Positions 45,430 through 57,100 of a DNA stretch of 64,000 bases are shown in pieces. Source of the DNA: Gigantopelta aegis (lineage: Eukaryota; Mollusca; Gastropoda; Neomphalida; Peltospiridae); the NCBI RefSeq assembly GCF_016097555.1, contig NC_054703.1:36432842-36496841 (forward strand), written 5' to 3'. Made by a program: the position numbers and the translations under genes. How positions within the stretch are numbered: the stretch's first letter is position 1; each line of letters starts with the position of its first letter. Below the pieces are notes generated by a model, which was given only the letters and a program-made list of their open reading frames with translations, was not told where the DNA came from and did not search any database.

Positions 45430-45720
45430 CACCGCTCTTGGTGGTGTATCGGTTAAGCCATCAGACTTAAGGCTGGTAGGTACTGGGTTCGCATCCTGTT
45501 GTCGGCTCTAGAGCTTCCACTCAGACTGAGTTTTAATGACTCAATGGGTAGGTGTAACTCACTACACAGACCTCTGTCTCTCACTGACCAGTAACAACTA
45601 ATCACTAACCCACTGTTCTGGGTAGTTAAGCCATCGGACTTAAGGCTGGTAGGTACTGGGTTCGCACCCCGGGACCAGGTCCCATCCAGAGCGAGTTTAA
45701 CTAGTGTGTGTCTATTCAGC
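45430..45720 (+). mobile_element. Dimeric tRNA-headed SINE, family E
   Basis: Two tRNA-like heads in tandem (45437-45503 and 45615-45675) share 'ttaaggctggtaggtactgg' and B box GGTTCGCATCC or GGTTCGCACCC. They are separated by 'gactcaatgggtaggtgtaa' and 'aacaactaatcactaaccca'. The core of families A and B is absent. Confidence 0.75.
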
Positions 45721-46142
45721 ATGTTTATCGAACGAACCAGAATATTAATATCAAATACTAGTATAATGTAAATTAAAATACTGTTAATAACTATATATTA
45801 TATCCAAAGATTGTAGAAATAGTAAGTGTTGATTTAAATAATGATGTCTTGCAAAAAATGATGTATAGCTATAATTTATTACTGAAACAAACTCTTCTAC
45901 TTTCAGAAAACAACAACGTGAATTTTGCAGCATCGTGGCCTGTGGTCGAGTGTTGTGTTAATTCAGGATATGTTTTAGACGTTCATAGTCATAACAAAAC
46001 AAAAACATTTGTGATTATATTATGATATAAAACTGGAACTATCTTTAATATTTATATCGCATTGGTATAATTATCTGTTGACTACATAACCACGTATTGA
46101 ACAGCTAAATACGCTTCTAATGATTGTATTCCGAAACACAGC

Positions 46143-46300
46143 GCGGTACCGGCTCCCACCCAGAGCGAGTTTTAACGACTCAATGGGTAGACGTAAGACC
46201 ACTATACTGACGTCTCTTTCAATAACCGCTAACAATTAATCACTAACCCACTGTCCTGGACAGACAGCGTAGATAGCTGAGATGTTGCCCAAGTCAGCGT
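46143..46300 (+). mobile_element. SINE family E fragment
   Basis: 'cccacccagagcgagtttta' and 'gactcaatgggtagacgtaa', then 'aattaatcactaacccactg', match the body of the family E SINE at 45.5 kb. The head is missing. Confidence 0.65.
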
Positions 46301-46420
46301 GTTTGAACCGTAATTGGATATAAGCAAGAATATATATATATATATTTATATATATACACACACACATGTATATAACCCCAAACAAACAAAGGATAGCAGG
46401 GAGTGTGTTTATTTTGTTTG

Positions 46421-46442
46421 GGGGGGGGGGGGGGGGGGGGGG
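46421..46442. repeat. Poly-G tract
   Basis: About 22 consecutive G. Similar long runs occur at about 535, 13484, 14771, 25926, 43399, 44034, 57462, 61508 and 62487. Confidence 0.9.
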
Positions 46443-46954
46443 ATAAATGGATGTCTTGTTAGGTCTGAAAACTCAGGACATATCCTTTAAGCTATGTAAA
46501 TGTATGTAGTTATTCGCGTCTAAGACAAGAGGTTTTTGTAAATTCGACCCTTATTGTTTGACAAATATACAGACTAACTAAACTCAGATCAACTGGTCTG
46601 TTGAACTGGTCTGTAATTAATTGTAAACCAGTGATCCGATATCATGGATGACCCCCCCCCCCCTCCCCCCCTGCTGAAGCAAATGGTCCGCTTTCAGAAC
46701 TAAAACATACAGGTTTATACATACGGAGTTTCATGTGGTGCACAAACAAAATAGAAAAGGTCCACTTGGTTCATATTCGACCCCCCTTCCCCCCCCCCCC
46801 CCCCCGGTCCAGCTCACGCTACGCCCCTGGATATCAATAAGACTGGACAAATGTCATGATTTATAATTACAGGTGATATTAAGCAATTTTTGGTTTACTC
46901 TATTTCTCTGCTTTTATAAAGAAACACGAATATACATATAAACATATATATAAT

Positions 46955-47131
46955 TTTAAACCTCTGAAGACCGGACCTTCTGCAATCCGGAATTCCTTCA
47001 AAACCGGACGTTTTACAGAGTCCCTTTTTGAAAACCAGGACAGAACTTTAAAACCTTACTAAACCGGACCCCTCTTACAATCAGACATTTTTCTTGGTCC
47101 CAAGGGTGTCCGGTTTAGAATTGTTTCACTG
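46955..47131. mobile_element. Short pogo/Tigger-like MITE
   Basis: It contains several 'aaaccgga'-type motifs, 'aaaaccggacgttttaca' and a right end 'ggtttagaattgtttcactg' followed by TA. These are the termini of the Tigger-like element at 32.4-33.3 kb with almost no interior. Non-autonomous. Confidence 0.7.
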
Positions 47132-47560
47132 TAAATGTATATTATAAAATTAATTTGGTAAATAGACTGTCAAAATTGGCCTAAAACCGTCACACGACAT
47201 TAATAATTTTAAGACACTCAAGCGCTAATGTGCTTTGAACTGAATAGTTTTAAAATAAATGATAGAAATTTTAATTAATATTCGTGTTTCTTTTGGTGCT
47301 CACTTATATATACACTCTTTTGATTGTTCATGTAAATTTAGTTTGCATTTTCTGCTATTGACAATATTGCACAATTTGCACATATCATATGTTAATGTTG
47401 TTGGTTATTATGTTATTGTTAATTTATTGTCTTAAAGTCAATGCTAATAAATCACTTAAGTTCTGTAAAGTAAGTGCTTGTTTTCTTTTATTAGTTGTCA
47501 ACAAATGTGTTGACGTGTGTGTGTCTGCGTGTAGGTATTTTATTAGTTATCAATAAATGT

Positions 47561-47823
47561 AGTTGACGTGCATGTGTGTGTATATGTGTGTGTACGTGTG
47601 TACGTGTGTGTGTGTATATGTGTGTGCGTGCGTGTGTGTGTGTATATGTGTGTGTGTGTGTATATGTGTGTACGTGTGTGTGTATATGTATGTGCGTGTG
47701 CGTGTGTACGTGTGTGTGTATATATATGTGTGTGTGTGTGTGTACGTGTGTGTGTGTGTGTATGTGTGTGTGTGCGTGTGTGTGTGTATGTGCGTGTGTG
47801 CGTGTGTGTGTGTGTGTGTGTGT
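47561..47823. repeat. Imperfect (GT)n microsatellite
   Basis: GT repeats with scattered A and C. Long Cys-Val and His-Thr frames on both strands are artefacts. Confidence 0.95.
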
Positions 47824-47851
47824 GGTTCTTGGAACTAAATATGAACAGAGA

Positions 47852-49285
47852 ACGTACACACTAGAACACATTGAATTATTAATAATCGGCTATTGGATGT
47901 CAAACATTTGATAAGTTTGACACATAGGCTCAAAGAGGAAACCAGCTACAGTTTTCCATTAGTAGCAAGGGATTATGTGCACCATCCCACAGACAGGTTG
48001 GCATATTATACCACAGCCTTTGATATACCAGTCAGGGGTCCACAGACAGGTTGACATATTATACCACAGCCTTTAATATACCAGTCAGGGGTCCACAGAC
48101 AGGTTGACATATTATACCACAGCCTTTGATATACCAGTCAGGGGTCCACAGACAGGTTGACATATTATACCACAGCCTTTGATACACCAGTCAGGGGTCC
48201 ACAGACAGGTTGACATATTATACCACAGCCTTTGATACACCAGTCAGGGGTCCACCGACAGGTTGACATATTATACCACAGCCTTTGATACACCAGTCAG
48301 GGGTCCACCGACAGGTTGACATATTATACCACAGCCTTTGATACACCAGTCAGGGGTCCACCGACAGGTTGGCATATTATACCACAGCCTTTGATACACC
48401 AGTCAGGGGTCGACCGACAGGTTGGCATATTATACCACAGCCTTTGATACACCAGTCAGGGGTCCACCGACAGGTTGACATATTATACCACAGCCTTTGA
48501 TACACCAGTCAGGGGTCCACCGACAGGTTGGCATATTATACCACAGCCTTTGATACACCAGTCAGGGGTCCACCGACAGGTTGGCATATTATACCACAGC
48601 CTTTGATATACCAGTCAGGGGTCCACCGACAGGTTGGCATATTATACCACAGCCTTTGATATACCAGTCAGGGGTCCACCGACAGGTTGGCATATTATAC
48701 CACAGCCTTTGATATACCAGTCAGGGGTCCACCGACAGGTTGGCATATTATACCACAGCCTTTGATATACCAGTCAGGGGTCCACCGACAGGTTGACATA
48801 TTATACCACAGCCTTTGATATACCAGTCAGGGGTCCACCGACAGGTTGACATATTATACCACAGCCTTTGATACACCAGTCAGGGGTCCACCGACAGGTT
48901 GGCATATTATACCACAGCCTTTGATACACCAGTCAGGGGTCCACCGACAGGTTGGCATATTATACCACAGCCTTTGATACACCAGTCAGGGGTCCACCGA
49001 CAGGTTTGGCATATTATACCATATTATACCACAGCCTTTGATACACCAGTCAGGGGTCCACCGACAGGTTGACATATTATACCACAGCCTTTGATACACC
49101 AGTCAGGGGTCCACCGACAGGTTGACATATTATACCACAGCCTTTGATACACCAGTCAGGGGTCCACCGACAGGTTGGCATATTATACCACAGCCTTTGA
49201 TACACCAGTCAGGGGTCCACCGACGGAGATCGACCACAGACCGATGGCGCACGAAGCGAGCGCTTTACCACTAGGCTACAACCCG
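47852..49285 (-). mobile_element. Family A SINE expanded by an internal minisatellite
   Basis: The low end has the SINE tail ('ctattggatgtcaaacat', 'gcaagggattatgtgcacca'). The high end has the head ('gcgagcgctttaccacta' with 'ggctac'). Between them lies the 53-bp array described separately, replacing a stretch of about 40 bp of normal SINE core. Confidence 0.9.
47989..49224. repeat. 53-bp minisatellite, about 23 units, inside a SINE
   Basis: The unit runs 'agacaggttgacatattata', 'ccacagcctttgatacacca', 'gtcaggggtcca'. All of it is family A core sequence. Early units have cCACAGACAGG at the joint, later ones CCACCGACAGG. One unit near 49009-49030 has a 13-bp internal duplication. Units differ at only a few positions, so the expansion is recent. 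Confidence 0.96.
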
Positions 49286-49700
49286 ACCCTGGTAACATGA
49301 AAAAACCCGCCCATAGTGGAAATGTTAAAAATTGAGTTTTTGATGGAATACAAAAAAGTACATTCTACAGAGCAAAATGCTGTTTTAATTAGTGAAATTC
49401 TTCTCCTAGAGTTTTGATGGGATAGTTCTGAAACTTGGCACTATGATTTTCTGTGGCAGTCTTCACTGATAGAGATATATTTTTGTGATTTAAAAAAGTG
49501 AAAGAAATTTAAGCATTTTAGATACTTGTAAATTTGACATTGAAAATTTAAAAGTCTATCTTCTACCATTTTGATCGGATAGCTCTAAAACAGTATAAGT
49601 AGCAAAAATTGTTAATAGAAATTTAACATTGATAATTTAAAAGTCTATTTTCTGCTAAAGTTTTAATTAAATAATTCCGATTCTCTGTGGCAGTCTTCAT

Positions 49701-49914
<214 letters not shown>

Positions 49915-50464
49915 AGATTTTGGAATTCTTGAATTCTAAAATGAAATTTTAACAATTAGAGAAATTTAACATTGAATATTTTCAAAGTCTATTTTCTTCT
50001 AGTTTTTAAACTAAAAAAATATTTAAATAGAAATTTTACCTCCGCTATATCATTCGTAATTGGATCTTTCCTAATACCCATTTGTCTGGTGTGTCTGTCC
50101 AGCGTCTGTCCTTCAAATTTGGCTTTGAAGTCTAGCTATCTTCTTATAGAGTTTCGATTGTATTTTTCTAAAACTTGGTACAATGGTCAAAATTTTAAAT
50201 ATTGAAATTAAATTGAAATTTAACATGACAAAATTGAAAATTAAATTTCCATCAAACTATCAAAAACACCGATTTTATTTCAGTGTACCACGATTCTTGG
50301 GTGCAATCCTCACAAATTAATAGAGAAATTCTTTGGAATTTAAATTTAAAAAAAAACAAAAAAAATGAATAAAAAGTTAACATGACAAAATTGAAGAATT
50401 ACATAGCTGAGGTCTCTTGTTTTTTATTTATCCCTAAACTATATCAGAAGCATCGATTTTATTT

Positions 50465-50752
50465 CCCATGCGCGTGCTGTAAGTGTAACCTCGCCGTGGT
50501 GCAGGGGTGTAACATTCTCTTTGAGAATGGCCAATACAGCACAATTTGAAATTTTTAGTAAAAGTCAGTATCTATCTGTGATATTTGTATTTTTGTACAG
50601 TTCTTTACACTGTTTTTATTTAAATCTTGAATTTTTGTATTGATGTTAGTCATCACCTTATTTGTTTGCATTACCATAGTTTGACAGCCAATAGCCGATG
50701 TAGTTTTCGTGCTGGGGTGCCGTTAAACATTCATTCATTCATTCATTCATTC
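50465..50752 (+). mobile_element. SINE family D, full length
   Basis: Flanked by cgattttattt (50454-50464 and 50753-50763). The head stem (GTGCTGTA with TACAGCAC), the middle 'ttctttacactgttttt' and the (ATTC)n tail match the copy at 29774. It lies about 370 bp before the AP3S start codon, in sense orientation. Confidence 0.92.
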
Positions 50753-51122
50753 CGATTTTATTTGAGTGTTTTGAAAATAATACATGTCTACCTTCATAAT
50801 AGTGATATAAAAAAAATCAGTAAGAAAATAATAGAGCATGAGCGGATTCGTTATTTAGTCTAAGTGTACAGTAAATGGTTGTACTTAAGTGTCGGACATA
50901 TTGTATAACCGTTCCCCATAAACTAGGTTTCGACACAGGCCCAGGCTGGGAGCGAAAACAAATTTAATGTTGATATGTAACCATTTCGGTTGATTAAAAT
51001 AGAGTTATGTACCCTGACAGGAAGTTGATGGAAAATCTGCCTTCTTGACACGGAGTGAAACATCTTTTTAGCATTTTAATGTTTATTTTTGCTAGTGACT
51101 CTTATCTTTTCCATGTGTCGGT

Positions 51123-51191
51123 ATGATTAAAGCAATTTTAGTATTCAACAATCATGGCAAGCCAAGGATGTCCCGATTTTACCAATATTAC
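51123..51191 (+). CDS. AP3S: AP3S exon 1
   Basis: Codes residues 1-23, MIKAILVFNNHGKPRMSRFY then QYY. The donor is TTAC|GTGAGT, phase 0. No TATA box is seen close upstream, as is common for housekeeping genes. Confidence 0.95.
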
Positions 51192-54100
51192 GTGAGTGTT
51201 TTTTCTCCATTGGGTGGGTGTGTCTATTAGTATTAACAGATTACGGTCGACGACAGTCACTTTTCGTAGCCCGAGTACTCTGACTGTAAGAGAGCTAGAC
51301 GGACATTTGGACAAATATACGCTCTCATTACAGTCAGAGACCAACCTATGTATTTTTTTGGCAATTCCTGACAACCAAAAAGTTGGCAAAGATTCCCGCT
51401 CTAATACCACACCAATCCTATGTTTGACGTCAAATACCTTTACATCGATCATTTTCGAGTTAACTGATAAAAAAAATCCACATATTAATCGCTAATACAC
51501 ATACTACAGAAAGAAATCCGACAGCACCCACATTCAGCTACGCTTCGTAACACTCCGTCGCCATAATTACAAAGCTGTGCAATCTATTTTGAGACGTAGA
51601 TCACGTGATCACCCACTGGGCGATTCCGCCTTGTGCAGCAGTTACAGGGGCAGTTTTGGGTTCGTCCACAATAAATATAGCATATCTTACCGTAATTTCA
51701 CTTCAAATCCATATTTCGTAAAAGGTATAATTTTTTAATCACAAGATTTTCTTCAAACACATTCAGATGCATTAGTAATGTTCAAACAAAAAAATTTCAA
51801 TAGCAAGTTTGCACTGGAATTTTTCCAGCATTCTTAAAACGGAAACGTCATGTACCATCAACGTCCCAAACTGCGTTCACCTAACGACAAAAACACGAAT
51901 ACGATATTTACGGAAATACTATTCTACATTTTTCAGCTACAGTATGTGAAACAAAATAAATTGCAATCAAGTAACGTAAAAAATCAACAATGTGGACGTA
52001 AAACAAATCCATTCTAATAAATAAAAGTGAAACACCCTCCGTTAAACAGGAAAGAGTGCGACGTTTCTAACTGTGTTCAGGCGCATGCGTTTGCAAAAAG
52101 TATCGTACAGTTGCCGGACACTTAATTTATTAATTGTTTTGAAGGAAAAATTCAATTTTCAAGTGTTCTGGTCCGGTCTACGTTTTATCAACACACATCG
52201 CTCGCACTTGATGTCAATACTGATAGGCATTACGTTCATACCTGTGAATAGTTTGTAAAATATCATTTTTTTTAATGAATTGATTCTGAATTAACACAAT
52301 TTATATACTCAAAATTATTTACAACTGTTATGAATGGATTATGAATACTATTCACTACAATAGAGGCACAAAAATGTAGCATACCTTTTGCAGATCGAAT
52401 ATAATAATTGAAAACAAATTCTAACAACAGGGGTCTTAAAAATCGTAAAAATTAAATTCTTTGGCCTTGTTGATCTGGCACGTGTGAGTCATGTGACACG
52501 CACCAAATGATAATTAATCTTTCTCCATTTTAAGTTAATTTCTACGAGTCATGTGGACCCGATATCGATAATTTTAAGGAATAAACAAAAACGACTTCGT
52601 AAATTAATGGTTTTAGGGGTTTGTAAAGTTTTGTATTTAGATACTTACTTTTCTCAACTTTATTGTTTATAAAAATGTTCCTGAACTGTGAAGAAAAACC
52701 TCATAAATGAACGACATGCCAATGACAGCAAATCGGATGTTGATTGCGCGAACCGTGCACGAGAAAACAAAGTAAACGGAATTTGAAGCATAGCGCAGTT
52801 AAGGACGTTGACGATACCCAGTGTATGGTTATTGTAAGGCGAATCAAAGTGATGTCATTGGAATACTGACGTCATTCAAATTCAAAATTAGCTATATTAT
52901 TACAATGCTTTGCCACATTAAAATAAAAACTGGTCCACTAACCTTGACCCCTGTCAAATTTCTATAACAAGGTTACAAGCGGACAACGTTGTTTACAGGT
53001 TGGTATTTTGTTATTTTTCATAATTCTGGACAAAATATTTTAAGTTTCAAAAGATGAAAGAAATAAAAAGTACCTTTTGTCAAATATATCATATCAAAAA
53101 ATTACCGTTGGATATGTTTTATTTACTGTGTACGAAGCCAAAACAAGGGTGCGAAAAGTGACTGTCGTCGACCTAAGGTCAAATTTTCAGAATTTAGTTT
53201 TTGCATAATCTATTATGTCCATGGAAATGATTATCTACATTTAATGCTCGAATAAAAAATACATACATGTAAGTTCTGTAAAAATAAATTAAATTTGACC
53301 GAGCGTCAGGTACACAACAATGTATGCAAACAAGACAGTCGTTCTTGTAGTTTTCAGAGGCACAGTAATTTGTTTCAAAGACTTAAAAAATTATCTTTTG
53401 AAATGTTGCAGAATTCCGCAATTTGTTTTTAAAAATAGTACACTTGCTCATGAATGTGTTGAATTTCCACACAGTCAGAGGCCTAGCTTGTGATTTTCAG
53501 GTGGTACGCAGACTTTTTCAGTGATGGAATAAAGTGCATTCACATACACACTTACATGCATTTACATCATATATTTTACTACTAATAAAAAAAATTGTAA
53601 TCTCAGGTGATACGCAGACTTTTTCAGCGATGGAATAAAACATATACACACATTTACATCATATGTTTTAATAAAAAAACACACAAATATTTGCAATCTC
53701 AGGTCGTACACAGCTGCGTACCTGCATACATGGAAGCTAGGCCCCTGACAGTATTCACCATATCCACTGTTTGTCACATGAGAGTGTCCTTGATTGTTTC
53801 AGCCTGAAGACATACAGCAACAAATAGTGAGAGAGACATTCCACCTTGTCTCGAAGAGAGATGAAAATGTCTGCAACTTCCTCGAGGGTGGAACGTAAGT
53901 ATCATACCTTAGACTTAAGTTTTGTATTTTCCATAGTTTGACACCCACTAGCCTATGTATTGTTTTGTGCTGGGATGTCGTTAAACATTCATTCATTCAT
54001 GTTGCATACATTTATTTGTTAGTCACATGTTCCAACTGATATTGGAAAGGCTAGTGACTTCATATGAGGACCGGCCTCGGTGGCGTCATGGTTAGGCCAT

Positions 54101-57100
54101 CAGTCTACAGGCTGGTAGGTACTGGGTTCGGAGCCCAGTCGAGGCATGGGATTTTTAATCCAGATACCGACTCCAAACCCTGAGTGAGTGCTCTGCAGGC
54201 TCAATGGGTAGGTGTAAACCACTTGCACCGACCAGTGATTCATAACTGGTTCAACAAAGGCCATGGTTTGTGCTGTCTTGCCTGTGGGAAGCACAAATAA
54301 AAGATCCCTTGCTGCTAATCGGAAAGAGTAGCCCATGTAGTGGCGACAGCGGGTTTCCTCTCAAAATCTGTGTGGTCCTTAACCATATGTCTGATGCCAT
54401 ATAACCGTAAATAAAATGTGTTGAGTGCATCGTTAAATAAAACATTTCTTTCTTTCTTTCATATGAGGACTGATAACTTTTCTAGGCTACTAATTCTCAA
54501 GCCAATGGAAATATTTCTTAATTTGTATACACATGTACAAACATGTAAATCAGAAGAGGGCCAAGTAAGTTCACAAACTTGCGCCCAATCCTTTTGTTGT
54601 TTATGCAATAAAATATGTTTTCAATTAAAAAAAAGGGGGCGGACGTAACCCAGTTGATGCGCAGTTGGTCTGGGATTGATATCAATACCCGTCGGTGGGC
54701 CCATTGGGGTATTTCTCATTCTAGCCAGTGCACCACGACTGGTATATCAATGGCCGTGGTATGTACTACCCTGTCTGTGGGATGGTGCATATAAAAGAAC
54801 CCTGGCTGCTAATTGAAAAGAGTAGCCCATGAAAAAAATATATATAAAAAGTAAACATTGCTATTTCACTGACATGCAAATTTGACATGTAGTTTGCTTA
54901 ATTGTCTCAAAGAGAGAATCTATACTGAGTGATTGTTTGTTTATTACATGTTTCCCTTTATTACAGGCTGATAGGAGGTGCTGATTATAAACTTATTTAC
55001 CGTCACTACGCCACACTGTATTTCGTATTCTGTGTCGACTCGTCGGAAAGTGAGCTCGGAATTCTGGACTTGATCCAGGTAAGACTATGTGAAGATATTG
55101 TTTTATTGGCTTTCAAGAATAAAGGACCATTTCAGGCCTCTGAGAATTGAAACTTAGCATAAGCAATTTACGGGTTACGCAGAAACTAATTCAGGTAACC
55201 CATTTCGTTTCTAAGTAACCCTTCATGAACATGTGTGAACGAAAAAATGGGTTATGCAAACTATACTTATGCGAGTGACGTGCGAACGAAAGTATCACTA
55301 TGATGACTATGCCAGAATTAGCAAATGTTTGACATCCAGTAGCCAGTGATTAATAAATCAATGTGCTCTAATGGTGTTGTTAAACAGAAACAAATTTTAG
55401 TCTTCAGACAGTTGGTTATTTCCTAATCTTTCACCAACCTTTGCTATAAGTACAGACATCAGTTTTGTTAACAAGGCACAAACTTAATGACGGCACAGAC
55501 GGCAATTGCCATAAGTAGAGATCATCACCGACGGCACGAAAGTGCTGTCGGTAAAGCTCCTCAACAATGACAAAATGTATACACCTAGTGTATATTATTT
55601 GCCAGTATTCAACATTTGCACATTTAAAATATGTCTACATAAAGCAAAACAACCTTTCAGTCATGTTTATTTTCTGCAAATGTCACTTTTAAAAAATTTG
55701 CCATAGACAGTCTCAAAGTTGTTGTCGGTGGGCCGTTTTACCCATGGCAATTCTATACAAAATTACCGTGGGTGACATATTCTTATGTTCAAGGACTGTG
55801 TTAATCACCTTGTTTTCTCCACCAATTTTATCTCCATATTATAAGTGTATAACACACAGCGCTTGGGGAACAACTGCTCCCCACCCACAGGGCTGGAGCA
55901 AATCATCAAATTCAGGAAAAAACAATAGAGATATTCGGGCAAAATGAGCTTGCCTGAAACCTTTAAAATATGTATTTCCATCATTCTACCGGCCTCAGTG
56001 GCGTAGTGGTTAGGCCATCGGTCTACAGGCTGGTAGGTACTGGGTTCGGATCCCAGTCGAGGCATGGGATTTTTAATCCAGATACCGACTCCAAACCCTG
56101 AGTGAGTGCTCCGCAAGGCTCATTGGGTAGGTGTAAACCACTTGCACCGACCAGTGATCCATAACTGGTTCAACAAAGGCCATGGTTTGTGCTATCCTGC
56201 CTGTGGGAAGCGCAAATAAAAGATCCCTTGCTGCCTGTCGTAAAAGAGTAGCCTATGTGGCGACAGCAGGTTTCCTCTAAAAACATCTGTGTGGTCCTTA
56301 ACCATATGTCTGACGCCATATAACCGTAAATAAAATGTGTTGAGTGCGTCATTAAATAAAACACTTCTTTCTTTCCATCATTCTACCCACAGTATTAGTT
56401 GTAATCCATGTAAAAATGCGTAGCAATTTGTTTACAACCCTAAATAAATATTGTTATCCAGATTCGAGCATTTTCTTTTGATTCAGACACAAATTAGCCT
56501 GCCCCCTAAAGAAATGGGAGCCTGTATACCTACATGTATGATCATTCTTCGTGCATTCTACTAGTTTGTGCACAGATCGTTGGTTTATTTTACTGTTTTA
56601 TTTATTTTAATGTGTTTTGTTTATTTTAATGTGTTTTGTTTGTTTATTTTAATGTGTTTTGTTTATTTTAATGTGTTTTGTTTTGTTTCAGGTCTTTGTG
56701 GAGACACTGGATAAATGTTTTGAAAATGTTTGTGAACTGGATCTCATTTTCCATGTCGACAAGGTAAATTAAGACTGTTTTATTAAAACAAATTAATTAT
56801 AATATTGACATATTATCTGATCTGGTTACATTTTTGGGTGGATAGTATTAATTTCAAACCCTGATGTATATTTTTTTTATGTTTTAGGTTCATTATATTC
56901 TGAACTGGTCATGCAATGGATGGACAGTATTAATTTCAAACCCTGATTTATAATTGGTTTGTTTACTACATTCTGAACCAGTCATGGGTGGGAAGGACAG
57001 TATTAACTTCCAACCCTGATGTATAATTGTTTTGTTTACTACATTCTGAACCAGTCATGGGTGGGAAGGACAGTATTAATTTCCAACCCTGATGTATAAT

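Noticed and set aside
47491-47911. Cys-Val and His-Thr repeat frames
   Set aside because: Imperfect GT/CA microsatellite; no codon structure beyond the repeat.
51138-51495. Overlapping 100-codon frames after AP3S exon 1
   Set aside because: They lie in intron 1, have no recognisable domain, and the minus-strand frame partly mirrors exon 1.
55991-56070. Possible tRNA genes (A and B boxes here and in the other SINE heads)
   Set aside because: The boxes are the promoters of SINE heads; no proper cloverleaf ends or 3' terminus, and the sequence continues into the SINE core with target duplications.
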